From Rhodamnia argentea (taxonomy: Eukaryota; Streptophyta; Magnoliopsida; Myrtales; Myrtaceae): a DNA stretch of 64,000 nucleotides. The notes under the pieces were generated by a model that worked only from the letters and a program-made list of their open reading frames with translations, did no database searches and was not told the DNA's origin. Each line of letters opens with the position of its first letter. Position 1 is the stretch's first letter. The stretch lies in NCBI RefSeq assembly GCF_020921035.1, contig NC_063154.1:2728001-2792000 (forward strand), given 5' to 3'. A program made the translations under genes and the position numbers. Positions 1 to 12,116 of the stretch are shown here, one piece after another.

Positions 1-480
1 ATTTTAAAAAATTTTGTATTTTATTTTATTTTTTTTGAATTTTTAGCTTTTTTATTTTTGTAAACTAATTAATTTTGTATTTTTACTTTTTTTAAATTTT
101 TACTTTTTTTTTTATTGCTAATTAGACCTTGCGGAAGCCACGTCAGCTTGACTTATTAATAAAATAAAGCCACATCAAAATTTCGGCAGATCAAATCGTA
201 CTTTGTACTAAAATGATCCTTTTTTTTTTCAAAAACTTGGCACTAAAGTAATTTGATTGAAATTTTTGACATCGAAATGATTTCTGTACACAATTTTTGA
301 CATTAAAAGTGTCCTTTTGCCGTTCTTTAAGTGTTGAACGACGTAGATAAACTCTTCAATTTACATGAAAATCTGTATTTGAAAATTAAAAACTAGTGGA
401 CCTGCTAAAAAAATTACCCATCATAGACGGAACGATATTACACGCTTTATAAATAAATGTCTTAGAAAATAAATGGAAAA
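1..480. other. AT-rich intergenic DNA with a MITE-like end
   Basis: No gene is visible. The first 120 bases are almost pure A/T homopolymer runs. Between about 180 and 320 the text shows the 'no more than X, cell Y' phrasing of a degraded short inverted-repeat transposon (repeated phrases such as 'gacattaaaagtgtcc' and 'gacatcgaaatgattt'). Its other end would lie left of the window, so no boundaries can be given. Confidence 0.4.
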
Positions 481-484
481 AGCC

Positions 485-672
485 ACACGTGTCGCGCGTG
501 TAAGCTGATTGCTAAGCCGCCTCTCCCTGTTCCGTCCCCGAGATCGAGAAGCGTCTCCACTCGTCTTCAACCTCGTGGATGTGTACTTTCCCCAGACACT
601 TCCATGGCTCTCTGTCTCTCTTCTCTGTAAGCATCACGAACTCACCAGACGCTACTCCACCGCCTATAAATA
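485..672 (+). promoter_or_regulatory. Promoter elements of the small heat shock gene
   Basis: A TATA box (TATAAATA, 665-672) sits 80 bases before the ATG at 752. A G-box/ABRE-like ACACGTGTC lies at 485-493. I looked for a perfect heat shock element (alternating GAA/TTC spaced by two bases) between 420 and 665 and found only imperfect clusters, for example around 529-555. Heat control is therefore inferred from the gene family rather than from a clean element. Confidence 0.5.
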
Positions 673-751
673 CTTCTCCCTCAACCGGAAGCCCATTGCC
701 ATCGATCCCCATATTTCGGCTGAACGACGATATCGAACACCTACTCCCACA

Positions 752-1243
752 ATGTCGCTGATACCGAGCGATTTCTTCGGCGGACGAAGGACGAGCGTCT
801 TCGATCCTTTCTCCCTCGACGTCTGGGACCCCTTCCTGGACTTGTCGATCACGCCGTCGACCGCCCTTTCGGTGCCCCGGTCGGACGTGTCGAGGGAGGT
901 CGCGCAGTTCGCGAGCGCGCGGATCGACTGGAGGGAGACGCCGGAGGCCCACGTGTTCCAGGCGGACCTGCCGGGGATGAGGAAGGACGAGGTGAGAGTG
1001 GAGGTCGAGGAAGGGAGGGTGCTGAGCATCAGCGGGGAGCGGAGGAGGGAGAAGGAGGAGGTCACGGACACGTGGCACAGGTTGGAGAGGGGGAGCGGGC
1101 GGTTCTCGAGGAGGTTCCGCCTGCCTGAGGGCGTGAGGGTCCATCAGGTGAAGGCGACCATGGAGAACGGCGTCCTCACGGTGGTTGTGCCCAAGGCGGC
1201 GGCAGTAAGGCCCGAAGTGAAGCCCATTCCGATCACCGGTTGA
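752..1243 (+). CDS. Class I small heat shock protein (HSP20, about 18 kDa)
   Basis: An intronless gene of 163 residues. The family forms large cytosolic oligomers that hold heat-unfolded proteins for refolding by HSP70/HSP100. The N-terminus [13 protein letters not shown] followed by [12 protein letters not shown] is typical of plant cytosolic class I members. The alpha-crystallin domain runs from about residue 52 (the [16 protein letters not shown] stretch) to about 150 and contains the conserved GVLTVVVPK near its end. The C-terminal tail carries an I-P-I (IXI) motif near KPIPITG. The ATG at 752 was chosen because it gives the canonical class I N-terminus and follows a TATA box by 80 bases; the open frame extends upstream without family similarity. 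A poly(A) signal AATAAA lies at 1402-1407. High GC (over 60%) compared with the flanks is usual for these genes. Confidence 0.93.
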   Translation: MSLIPSDFFGGRRTSVFDPFSLDVWDPFLDLSITPSTALSVPRSDVSREVAQFASARIDWRETPEAHVFQADLPGMRKDEVRVEVEEGRVLSISGERRREKEEVTDTWHRLERGSGRFSRRFRLPEGVRVHQVKATMENGVLTVVVPKAAAVRPEVKPIPITG

Positions 1244-1449
1244 GACGTTTTGCGTGGGAGCGACGGAGATACTGCGGCTTTATAGCGCATAAAAAAAAGA
1301 GGAGAACATCCCAGCGCGAGCCTTATGAAAGTCTCTGTGCTTGAGTCTGGTCAGGGTTTTGTTACCTATGATGCATGCGAGGATGTAATGTACTCTTACA
1401 AAATAAAAATGAACTATGGCATGTCCTTTTTCTAACATCCGAGGTCATC

Positions 1450-2862
1450 TTCTGGTGGCGAATTTGATTCAAAACGTGTGAGAACCGATGAATGATTTGT
1501 ATTGCGTTGTCCAATAATGGCATCTCTTGTGACATACATGAATAGACTTCTTGATTATTCTAATTTAGAATTCGATTGCTTGAGATTTCGAATATTTTGT
1601 AGAGGGCGTGGGATTTCTTTTATGATTGATGATTCAGATGGTGTCGGTCTTGAGTCTTCGGTCCTTACTTACTCTATCAAATAAGGGGCAACCTAAGTGT
1701 AATTATCAATATGGAGCACTAAATATATTAACCGTGGTATTTACTAGCCTTAGTAAATTGCTCTGAATTGTCTCTACCAATACATACCCAGAAACATCAG
1801 CAAGCTGAAACAATTGCCGAGGCTCGTATCTACCCCCTCAGTTAATTTCACGGATTGAGAGATCACAATCGCTAGTAACATGAAAATGAAATTTGCTATT
1901 GTAACGCGGGACTTAGAACTTATGATTGTGCTGGGAAACCTACCAGCCCATTTGAGGAGTTATTGATGTTGTTTTTTTTTTTTCCAAAGAAGTTATTGAT
2001 GTTGGTTTGAATAGTTTAATGTGAGTAATTGTAATTATTAACTCGATAGAGCATTTACCAACTTCTTTATAATCCCAACGGCAAAATTTATTAGGACTTA
2101 CAGATTGAGATTTTTTTTTTTTTTTTTGGTCCGATACAGATTGAGAACTTGATGTCCACGATAGCGCGCAAAATTGGAGTTTACTACCTCGAGGGAAAAT
2201 TTGCCAATCTTTCGGAAAATTTATTGCCAAAGGGCGGATTAATCTTTTTGGTAGTTTTAAAGGCATAAGCTATAATAACTCCTTTCTAGATTGTCAAATG
2301 CGGCCGATAACTTATTATCGAGAAAATTTACCGAATCAGAATTTATTGTTGCATGGAAAATTCTACCGATGTTTTGAATACCAACCTAAAAAATGAAAGA
2401 GTTATTTCTAATTTGGGCTTCATTAATTATAATCATAATTATTAATTGACTTAATAAAGGGAAGGTATAAGGTTTTCTGTGTAGTTTAATATGACATTGG
2501 ATAGTATAGGTTGAGTTAAAATTTTGTCTATAATGAGAGGATATGTTACAAGCTATATAAATAGAGTTTAAGTTTTTCTTTTAAATCCTAATGTTCACAT
2601 AACCTCGCATAAAAGAGTCATTAGAAAGCAATACGTGACAAGTAATTTCATTGAAGTTAGTGTCTAAAGGGGCTATAGAGGAGAAGCTCTTGAGCATCGG
2701 TTCGTCGTAATTCTGCATAAAAAACGATGAATTCGAAATAAGGTGCGTAAATTCCTCTACTTTATAATTGTGGTTCGCATATCCAAACAAGATAATTTTG
2801 GGTCGTTACTTAAGATTAATAATTGCGGCTTACAAAAAAAAAAATCCAAGCGGCACCTTAGG
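1450..2862. other. Intergenic DNA, no gene seen
   Basis: AT-rich sequence with scattered poly-T and poly-A tracts (1971-1983, 2111-2127) and only short open frames lacking family resemblance, codon bias or splice context. Nothing supportable. Confidence 0.5.
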
Positions 2863-3080
2863 GCACGCATAGCAACACTTTTGCTCTAGAAGTTGATTTA
2901 TCTACTTTTGGAGAAAAGTAACTTTATTTTATTTCTTTAAGTGGCTCTAAAACTACTTCTGAAGTAAAAAAAAAAAAAGTTTTATAAGTAGAAAAATGAA
3001 GTTATGTAATCAAACAGGTTTCTACTTTAGAAGTTACGTTACCAAACGGATTTTTATTTTAAAAGCGTTGCCATGCGCGC
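2863..3080. mobile_element. Short MITE with 20-bp terminal inverted repeats
   Basis: The left end GCACGCATAGCAACACTTTT (2863-2882) matches the reverse complement of the right end, GCGCGCATGGCAACGCTTTT (3061-3080), with three transition differences. The interior repeats 'agaagttg/agaagttac' and 'aaacgg/aaacagg' style phrases in mirrored order. It is 218 bp long with no coding capacity, so it is a non-autonomous DNA transposon. A target-site duplication is not clear. Confidence 0.65.
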
Positions 3081-5000
3081 TATTATATAGTTATTTATCC
3101 CGTGTCCAATAAAGGAGGACATTATTAATTCATGCCATATAGAAAACATACAAAAATGTGGCATGCTTTAGGCGAATGGCTGGCTGTCTGCAAAGTCCAA
3201 CACACAGAGAGATCCAAGACAACCATCTCGTTCAGCGTGCGCAAATTTCAAAAATGCACCTCTGATTTTGTCTGGTGCAAGAATATATAAAACATTCAAG
3301 AAAATCAAACGGGCCCAATTGAGTGGGAACAATCGAAATCCGACCGGCCGGAGGTAGCCCCCACGGTTCGGTCAGAGTTCGGGGCCTTCCTCGTTGCCCG
3401 TGGCTCGGCACCGGCCCGATCGTGTCGATTTCGTAATTATTTTATCTTAGTCTACACTAGGCAATTTGAATATTTCAAAAGCAAATCCCCTCATAATTCT
3501 ACTCCTGAAAAGTCAATCGGCCGTTGCCTTTTGCAGTCTCAAAACGGCTACTCACCTCCTCTCCTTTTCTGTTCTTTTTGTTTTTTGAATGCCAAATCGT
3601 CAACCACTCAACTCCACCACGTCTAGCCGTTGCGCGACTCTTTTGTGGACCCTTTCCCCCTCTTTTGGGAAGTTTGGTTTTTGGTGCCCATCGCTTGCAA
3701 AACTGCTGAAAGGACAGGGCGAGACGATCGACTGCAATCGCGATGTTTTCGTTGGTTAGTTTAGATTTTTATCGATTGAGGTATATTTTTTTTATTCCAC
3801 ACTGACCACGAGCTCATGTATTAATCGCTCTGTATTCGGGTAAAAATCCGATCCCATACCCGCTTTATCATGTACCCATCACCATATTTCTATCAGATTC
3901 CTAACAGAAGAGTCGACATCGCAATCGGAGTGAAACAATCATCATATTGGGGCCACTAGATAGAGAGACAATGCTATATAAAATCTACATATTGAGGTAG
4001 GTGTTTTGGTCCTGCACGAATGAAAGTTGCCTCAGTACGCCAACATTAATAAGCCAGCAGTAACAGTAAGGTGGTTCTCGAGTTGGTGAAAGTAGTAAAA
4101 AACTGGAAGCATCAAAGATCTCAATAAAATCGGTGGAGTTGAGACACCTAACGCTTGTGGTTCTGTTGAATGACGTCCGTTCTCCCTCCATCGTCGTCTT
4201 CTTCGCGTTCTTGGATTTCCCTTCTGTTGTTACATCTCGAATTCGTCTGAGAGGGGGGGTGTTCAAGAATTGATCTGTCAAAGAAAGGCACATAGAGCTT
4301 TGTGACTCACTGGCGCATAGATCAAGATTGACCTCACGATGATGCTATCCCTGCCGAAATTCAATCTTTTAACTAAGTTGGGTTATGACGTAAACCTGAT
4401 TAAATCTCATACTATGTAGAACGAGAAAGCCATGAAAGATCAACATGGGAAAATTTGCTTCCCTTGTCAAATTTTTTCCATTTTTTTGTTTTTTTGCGTT
4501 TCAGATCCTGCATTGTCAATCTGATGATGCCAGAATAGCGGAAAGAAATATTTTCTTATACGCGCAGACCTAATTGAATTATTTTAATGTATCCGACATT
4601 AGAAAAATTATTTTAGTTTGACACAAATTCCCACCTTTCGTGCCCGAGGAAGTGGAGACTGCAAAGAACGAAACACATCCAATCCATGGCGTCTGCAAAA
4701 TTGTTTATTAATAATTTGAACGTAGTCCCAACTCTAGTCCGAGGTCGAAAGGGACAGAGAGACGTTGGTGTCGCATGTGGCACTGGCAGTTACCCCCCTC
4801 TTCCCTTCTCTCTCTCTCCCCCTCAGCTTTAAAAATCAAATTTTTCTCACACAGAAGAGAGAGAGAGAGAGAGACCAGCAACATAAGCAGACATAGTTGC
4901 AATCAAACGCAAGGGCCAGCTTCACAAAAACCATGAACTCCATTAATCCGACCTCGCATTTCCCCTCTCCTGCCGCTCAAAGTTCCTTCTTTTCAAAAAC
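3081..5000. other. Intergenic DNA and RopGEF upstream region
   Basis: No gene supported. A minus-strand frame at 3985-4293 is open for about 100 codons but shows no recognisable domain. The stretch 4805-4875 has CT/GA-rich tracts, commonly found near plant promoters and 5' UTRs, and is probably upstream control DNA of the RopGEF gene. Confidence 0.4.
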
Positions 5001-5108
5001 GGAGGGGCAGCGGTCCATCTCGTGAACCCTGCGCATTCCGCTCCGTCGCTCTCCGTTATAGTCGTCGCTCAATCTTTTCTCGCTCTTTGTTTGCTTAACA
5101 CGCTGAAA

Positions 5109-8100
5109 ATGGGAAGTTCGGCGAAGAAGAGCGAAAGCTCGAAGAAGAGCAAGAACGGCCGCGGCTCTTCCGGAACAGAGTCGAGCACTGAGTCCAGAGA
5201 CTGCAGCTTGAGCTCGACTAGATCGAGCTCCGAGAGCTCTTCGGCCGAGGAATCAACGAAGGCAAAAGAGAAGGACAGAGAGCGCCCGTCGCCTGCTCCG
5301 CTGGGTTGGCCCATCGGAAAAGCTGATTTGCACCGAAACTCTGTTTCCTCCGTCAAGGACGATGAAGGGAAAAAGCATGAAATCGATGATGATTCGAAAT
5401 TGAAGAAATTGGGCTCAAAACTTTCAGGTTGGTTTAGTTTCCAAACTTTTTTCAATCCCCTTTTTCACTTTCGCTCTTTCTGGCACTTTTGATTCTGGTT
5501 GCTGAGTTAGTGAAGATAAAAGTCGAGAATTCAAAATTCAAACTTTGGACTTTATTTAGCTACTATCTGTTGCCGTGACACTTGAACAGAGCAGAGGAAA
5601 TTTCCTAAATTCTCTGTATTTACTTGGATTTGGTGGCTAATGCTTAACCACCTCAGGTCTAATGGTTTTGTGTAAATTTGATTAGAGCTGGACATGATGA
5701 AGGAGAGATATGCAAAATTGTTGCTTGGTGAAGACATGTCAGGCTCTGGGAAGGGTGTTTGCACTGCTTTGGCCATTTCAAATGCCATCACCAATTTATG
5801 CGGTATGCCCTTTTCTTTTCTTGTCTTCAATATTTGTAATGAGACCTTACTCTTGGTTTTCTTTTTTTAGTTATTCCCTTGAGGTCTGTCCTGATCATTT
5901 CTGGTGAGCTTATTTGTTTTATCATCATACGAGGCAGGAACTATTTTTGGGCAACTTTGGAGATTAGAACGCTTGCCTCCTGAAAAGAAAACAATGTGGA
6001 AAAGAGAGATGGAGTGGCTTCTTTGCGTCGCGGACCACATCGTCGAATTGATACCCTCTTGTCAAACGTTTCCTGATGGTAGCAAGCTTGAGGTATCTTG
6101 ATTCTACTCTATTATCTAGTGAATGTGTGAATCATTTTCGATCTTGTTAACTTAGAGATTGAGGGAAAGAAACTCAAATTTCTGCTTCTGGGTTCGAAAC
6201 ACCCAAGTAGTTCATATCCAGTGAGCTCAAATCCAGCTGTTAGAGTTTTTGGGTTTTATATGCTTGTGATTGTAACTTTCTGGCAACAAAATCGACAGAT
6301 TTTAGGTCTCTTTCTTGGTGTTCAAAAGACGAACTGATAGCCCAGTTAGTAGATCCCAATTCTTTGCTCTGTCTGGCGACAAGTCAAAATTTAAGGACTT
6401 CAACAAACTTTATTGTAGAATCGGATGTAGTTGAATGCAGTCATTATGGTACTCAAGTATATGACCTTCTATGTAATTCTAATGGTCTGGTGTTGGAAAA
6501 AAACTAAGTTCTTAAATCAACTTTGTTCTTGATCCTTGGTACGTCCATTAACGGCCAGTTATTTGGACTTGGAACCAGAATAGCAGATGGAGGAGGAAAA
6601 GAGCATTTTGGGTCCTATAATTCATTTTTTTCCTCTCATGCTGCTTTTCGTTTCAATTTTTTAGGTCATGACTTGCAGGCCCAGAGCCGATATTTTTATC
6701 AATCTTCCAGCTCTTCGTAAACTGGACAACATGCTTCTTGTAAGATATGAATATCTTTGACCACTTGAAATACATCAAATATGAGGGAATATCCATACTC
6801 ATGTTTTTGTTGAATCCTTTGCATTTCAACAGGAAATATTAGATGGTTTCACAGATACGGAATTCTGGTATGTTGATCAAGGCATAGTAGCCTCAGATGC
6901 AGAAGGGTCGGCCTCTTTTAGGAGGACGATTCAACGGCAAGAGGAAAAGTGGTGGCTACCAGTGCCTCGTGTTCCTCCTGGTGGTCTCAGCGAGAACTCG
7001 AGAAAGCATTTAACTCACACTCGCGAATGCACAAGCCAAATATTGAAGGCTGCAATGGCCATAAACAGCATGACTTTAGCAGAAATGGAAGTTCCAGACT
7101 CATATCTGGAAGCTCTTCCCAAGGTCAGAAAATATACCGTTGCAGCTTCTTTGGTTCTTAGTCGTACATAACCAAACTGGTCTTTCTTGATAACCCAAGT
7201 TCGTGTTATTTGGTTTGTTGATATCATGCCCCAGGGGTCTCATAATGTTGACTGGTCTTATTTTCAGCATGGGAGAACTTCCTTGGGGGACGTCATTCAT
7301 CGATACATCACTTCAGACCAATTCTCTGCAGAATGCCTGCTCGATTGCCTTGACCTGTCTTCTGAGCACATTGCGCTAGAAATAGCAAACCGAGTAGAAG
7401 CCTCGATGTATGTATGGCGAAGAAGATCTCACCCTAGACCCCCAACTCATCCGAACCGATCCACGACGAAGACATCTTGGGAGATGGTTAAAGACCTGAT
7501 GTTAGACGGGGATAAGAGAGAACTGTTGGCAGAAAAAGCTGAGAGGCTCCTGCTTTGCTTGAAGCAGCGGTTTCCATGTCTTGCACAAACTGCCTTAGAC
7601 ACGAGCAAGATCCAATTTAATAAGGTGTTGATCTCTGATCTATCTCTTCTCTGTAGTAAAATTCAAACCTTTCTTTTCCTTTCCAATTTTGTTAAGCAGG
7701 AGCTATTTTGCCAATAATAGTAAGCTTTCGAACTTTCCAGGATCTCGGGAAATCCATTCTTGAGAGCTACTCAAGAGTGTTGGAGAGTCTGGCATTCAAC
7801 ATCGTTGCACGTATAGACGACGTGCTCTATGTAGATGACTTGACCAGACACGCAGACAAATTATCCCCAATCCCAGGCGTTAACGCGATACCCCAGAAGA
7901 AGAAGTTATCCATGCCATACTCGGTGCATCTCTCAAGCACTCCCTATAAGTCGGCTTTTAGCACTCCAAGCTTTTCCCCGGCGCCCCTGATTAGCCCTAT
8001 AAGGGGAGAGAGGACTCCTTTTATCAGCAACACCAATAACAACGGCAAGCCTCCCCGCCGTGGTTTCGGAGTTAAACGGGTCCTCACGAATTATCTCGGT

Positions 8101-8187
8101 GTGGACACGAAGCCTAAGTTATCCGGGAGCGGAACCGACCTGTCTTGCCCAGTACTGAGCACAAGTTCCACAGACTTGGGAGTGTAA
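5109..8187 (+). CDS. Rop guanine nucleotide exchange factor (PRONE domain)
   Basis: Seven coding exons by my reading: 5109-5427, 5686-5802, 5938-6092, 6665-6739, 6833-7123, 7268-7624 and 7741-8187. All junctions are GT/AG, phases agree, and the product is 586 residues, a normal length. PRONE-type GEFs load GTP onto plant ROP small GTPases at the plasma membrane, usually downstream of receptor-like kinases. The PRONE domain runs from about residue 106 ([20 protein letters not shown]) to about 475, with the family signatures [46 protein letters not shown] and [12 protein letters not shown]. The N-terminal 105 residues are Ser/Lys-rich and low complexity, and the C-terminal ~110 residues are Ser/Pro-rich; in this family these variable tails are regulatory. 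The GWPIGK motif before PRONE suggests the RopGEF5/6/7-like clade (inference). The ATG at 5109 is the first in frame. Confidence 0.95.
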
Positions 8188-8511
8188 GAAAGGCTAACCA
8201 GGCTTACTTGCTTGAGTTTCTTTGAGAAAGTTACAGCGATCCACTGTAATTTGGTGTGATTACCATAGGCTCTATACTAGCTCTTTAGTTGTTGAGTTCT
8301 TTCTTCACTTGTATCCTGAACTCGTTTGACTACCAAAACTATTCATTTGCATAAACTGCTCGTGTCTGGTCTGTGTCACTTGAGATGAATATTCATTGTG
8401 AGATGAGGCGGATTGTTACTGTGTTTAACACGAGTTCTTTGGTCTGTCCTCCTCCTTCAAAAGCTTCATCCTGAAAATGATGACTAAAATATTCAAAAAA
8501 GAGGGCAGGAG
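8188..8511. other. 3' region of RopGEF gene
   Basis: Probably 3' UTR and short spacer; no frame of interest. The T-rich run that reads as TTTTTT on the minus strand (8495-8500) fits the RNA polymerase III terminator of the adjacent tRNA gene. Confidence 0.5.
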
Positions 8512-8583
8512 GGGGCATTCCGAGAATTGAACTCGGGACCTCTCGCACCCTAAGCGAGAATCATACCACTAGACCAAATGCCC
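8512..8583 (-). tRNA. tRNA-Pro (anticodon AGG)
   Basis: A 72-nt cloverleaf read on the minus strand. The acceptor stem GGGCATT pairs with AATGCCC, with discriminator C at 8512. The D-arm is TGGTCTAGTGGTATGA, the anticodon arm is TCTCGCTTAGGGTGCGAGA with anticodon AGG, and the T-arm contains GGTTCAATTC-like GAGTTCAATTC. No intron. An oligo-T terminator follows on the minus strand at 8500-8495. It decodes CCU/CCC proline codons after A34-to-inosine editing. Confidence 0.95.
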
Positions 8584-9036
8584 ACGATAATGGCAGAGCG
8601 AGTAAAAATTTAAATGATATAAAAAGACAGAGATCTTTGGGTCCTCCTTTCGCCGATTTGGTTTTGCCATCGTCCAAGTCCTTCCTTAAAGTCAATGAAG
8701 AATATTTGATTTCCGACTGATAGTGCGTATTTATCTGAAAATCATTTCTTTCTTTCTCTTTTTTTTTTTTTTCCCATTTTCACATTACTTTACTATGCTC
8801 AAATGGCAAGAAAATTTTTAAAAGAGAATAAATAAAAGCTGAGTTTGCTTAATCCCTACGGCGTACGGACAACAACTACTGTTGTCCGTGTCTGCGTTCT
8901 TTCTTTAAGGAAAACGGGGCATTGTCAGTAAAATCGCCATGTGCGTACTCCTTGACCTTTACCAAATCTCATAGACCCAGCAACGTTCACACACTCTTCT
9001 TCACCTTCAAGCTGTTCGCCCGTCTGATCACCCGCC
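8584..9036. promoter_or_regulatory. Upstream region of the MEE60-like gene
   Basis: Spacer between the tRNA and the next gene. It contains a poly-T run (8759-8772) and a perfect 10-bp hairpin at 8865-8889 (ACGGACAACA, 5-nt loop, TGTTGTCCGT). No coding sequence. Confidence 0.35.
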
Positions 9037-9761
9037 ATGGCCGCCGGCACGAGCATCCACGTGACGGCGCTCGACGGCCTGGTGAACGTGAACTCCCTCT
9101 TCACGCTCGCCGTCTTCGTCGGGCTCGCCTGGAACCCCTGGGACCCGAACAACACCCTCAACAAGGACCCCCGGTGTGCCCCTGGCCCCACCGTGAAGCG
9201 CGACCTCATCGCCTTCCACGTCTACTCCTTCGGCTCCTTCCTCTTCTCCAGCTTGGTCGCTCTCGCCCTCAAGCAGGTGAAGTGGTTCTCACTTCTTGTT
9301 CTTGTACGCTTTTAGTCTTCTCTCGCGCCTTACGTCCAGCACTTTGAGAATTGAGTCTCCAATGATGTTGATGAGAAAAGAAGTGAGCGAAGGATCCGAC
9401 GTTGGATTGGTGACTCTCGGTCTAGATAGGGCCGCTTTTGAGGCTAAGGGAAGATTTCATTTTTTCTTCCTTTGGCTATCAGGCTATCCGGATCACGCGG
9501 TCTCCGACCTACCACCCTGTGGAAATGCTCGATCGAATCAATCAGAATGCTCTGCGGGTCGGGATGTTGGCGTCCGGAGTCGGGTCGGTCTGCGGATGTG
9601 TGTTTCTGATGCTGGCTCTGATCAATGTAGTTCAGATCAAGCTCGGGACTCTGGCTTGTGGGAGCACGCACAGCTTCGCGGCGGTGGTGCCTCTCCTGAT
9701 CTTCGTGCCCTTGGGGCTTTTCGTATATGTATGCACTGTCTTGTATGCTTTTACTCGATAG
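9037..9761 (+). CDS. MEE60: MEE60-like small membrane protein
   Basis: Two exons, 9037-9276 and 9483-9761, join in phase 0 to give 172 residues. The protein resembles the plant-specific family annotated 'maternal effect embryo arrest 60', whose biochemical role is unknown. Visible features are a start MAAGTSIHVTALDGLVNVNS, a first hydrophobic segment LFTLAVFVGLAW (about 22-33), FHVYSFGSFLFSSLVALAL (about 60-78) just before the splice site, a third near residues 102-122 (MLASGVGSVCGCVFLMLALI), and a fourth in the C-terminal AAVVPLLIFVPLGLFVYVC stretch. A four-helix integral membrane protein is therefore likely. The ATG lies in CCGCCATGGCC, a strong plant context. The first exon is much richer in GC than the surroundings. 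Family assignment is from memory of the protein; function beyond membrane location is not established. Confidence 0.85.
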
Positions 9762-11436
9762 GGTTTGGATAGTTCGTCATGTTCGATGGATTTGGATTGC
9801 AGAGAGTAGGTGGCCTTTTGGGGGAATGGGTGCTTCTTCTGTATGTTGTGAGAATGAGGTCGAGTGATATGTCTTGATACTGAGCTGATGGTGTTCTATT
9901 TTGACAATTAGTTGAATATCTGTAGATGCAATTACTGAAATGTGCGGAAATCGACTGCCCGTTATGCTTCTATTGAATCCTCTAAGGAATATCCATCTGG
10001 ATTCTTGTGTGGACTTATACAGTCACAGTAGTTTCAAAATCATATCCAAGCGAATTGTGGTCTGATCCACAAACAGGGGAATGCCAGCAACGCAGTCGCG
10101 TGCATCTTGAGCTCTTGTTATTGTCCTGTGCTTCTCCGGCGGTGTATAAGGTTAATTTTTGTGATCAATTGGTCTTATTAGCAGCTGCTATAATAGATTT
10201 ACACCAGCTATACTTAATCAGTTGTTTATCCACATGAACTGGGGAGAGTTCCATGTCTTCTAGAAGGACATTAGATGGGAATATGTGTGATCTCTGTTAG
10301 TGGACTGTATTGGCAGCTTCCAGGGAAAAACATGAGTCTGTAAACTCTTTGGCATTTTGAAGGATAGTCATATGCTTCTGTCTTTCTAGGTATATGATTA
10401 TCTAACAGAGGTAAATATGAGGGGGGGCTGCCTTGCAAGCTGCTTGTCGGACTTTTCTTTGGGAGCTGTAGATGCATTTTGTTAAGGGTTTGCCAATAGT
10501 ACAAAAAGCAGTGAACTATTTATTTACCACTTCGATGCAACTCATTTTATCGAGTGATAAAAGGAAAAGGTTTCGTGGAATACGTTGTAGATGCAACCAA
10601 AGATGCTAGGAAGAACGAGTATGAATCAATAGAAAAAGATAACTACTTAAGTTGATAGTGGGAGATTTGGTTTAGCCACGGCCTTTGCAATCCGCTGAAA
10701 TAGATTTAACTGACAATCACTTGAAGGCATGGTTCAGTTATCGGAAGACCCTCTGTCCTACCTCCCCTAGTTGTCTTCCCTTTGTCTCAGAACAATCTTG
10801 TTTCCTTGTGTTGGAGCTTTGTAATTGATCCAAGAGTCTTGTTGGACTCAAAGAACTATTTATGAACAAGAAAGTTCAATGTGGATGCGGGTTGTTGAAA
10901 CATAGTTGCACTCTAATTTGCGGAGCTCTACATTCTGCTGGTCTAGCATCAAATTCAATTCCCAGTAGTGTAGTCCGAAGGATAAGGCTCAATACCTAAA
11001 ATTGGACTGAGCACACACTTTTTCGATTTGGAGTCTTGCCATCACTTGTGCTTGTGCCAGTAGTTTTGAGTAAGCCTAAAATAAATTTAATATTGATTGC
11101 ATAAGATGATAATGTTAGGGTAGCTTGAGGAGTACTTGATGTTGGAGCTTGCTATGCTGGCAGCTGCTTATCAAAAGCTTATTTTCGCACTCCGGATGGG
11201 AAAAGCAACAGAATGGTAGCAAAGACTTTGAGAAGTCACTTTATCTTGTTTGTCTTCTCTGGGTTAAACAATGTGGGTGGATCTATATTTGCATATCTAA
11301 AGGACTAGCTGTCGAATAAACAAAAAGCAATCTTTCCATAGTGCTTTCACCACTTTCTTTGTGGTTTGCACTTGTGAGAACTTTCCGGTTCTCATAAAAG
11401 CTCGCAGGCTGAGACTCATTATGCATAATTGAAGAT
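9762..11436. other. Intergenic DNA between MEE60-like and LTP-like genes
   Basis: Holds the 3' UTR of the upstream gene and presumably the promoter of the downstream one. Short open frames on both strands (for example 10007-10237 and 10271-10504) show no domain, no splice support and no codon bias. No repeat structure noticed. Confidence 0.45.
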
Positions 11437-12116
11437 ATGGAAGCTCCAATGAAGCACATTAGTGTTCTGGTCATTTTTGCAATTTTGGCCATTTCAGGTT
11501 TCCAGACTGTCTATGGGGCGGGTGAATGTGGCAAGTCTTCAACACCCGATAGGGAGGCTTTTAAGCTGGCCCCTTGCATGTCTGCGGCACAGGATGAGAC
11601 CGCACCTGTGTCAAGAAACTGCTGTGCTCAGGTGAAGAGAATAGGGCGGAACCCAAGCTGCCTATGCGCTGCCATGCTGTCAAACACTGCGAAAATTGCA
11701 GGAATTAAGCCTGAAGTTGCCGTCACCATTCCAAAACGCTGCAACCTTTCTGATCGCCCCGCTGGGTACAAGTGTGGAGGTCAGATTTGCCTTCTTTCGC
11801 TTACTGCAGAAGAGTTATTGTTTGGAAACTTGTATCTCCAGAAGCATCCAGCGTTGGATGTTGCCATGTTGTAAATTATTTAGCGCCGCAACCTTTTCTT
11901 CTGCTAGATGATCGCCCTTTCATGTGTTGACAGGTGCTGATCATGTCTAAGTAATCTAAGTAGATGAATGCGCTGACAAAGATGGTCATTCTTTGGGATG
12001 GACTGCCCTTTTCTCCCTATATCCCTTATAACTTAATGCACTTTTATGCAATCTCCGATCACCAGATTTATTAAGTTTCCATTGCTTTGGCTTTTGCAGG
12101 TTACACAGTGCCATAA
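11437..12116 (+). CDS. Secreted eight-cysteine lipid-transfer-like protein
   Basis: The gene has two exons: 11437-11779 and a 17-nt terminal exon 12100-12116. The unspliced frame runs on for 31 unrelated residues after YKCGG. Splicing at TGGAG|gtcaga and ttttgcag|GTTACA in phase 1 gives the family ending YKCGGYTVP, so I prefer the spliced model (119 residues). A signal peptide (about residues 1-27, ending near QTVYGAG) precedes a mature domain with the 8-Cys pattern C-C-CC-CLC-C-C of the bifunctional inhibitor/lipid-transfer/2S albumin superfamily. Recognisable phrases are CCAQVKRIGRNPSCLCAAMLS and VTIPKRCN. Such proteins are secreted and bind lipids in a helical bundle closed by four disulfides; the ligand here is unknown. 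Two in-frame ATGs four codons apart are possible starts. Confidence 0.9.

Noticed and set aside
3985-4293. Minus-strand open frame of 102 codons in the intergenic region
   Set aside because: No domain, signal peptide or splice context that I recognise, and the flanks are plainly non-coding.
11437-11874. Unspliced 145-residue reading of the lipid-transfer-like gene
   Set aside because: The last 31 residues do not fit the family, while a canonical intron gives the expected C-terminus.
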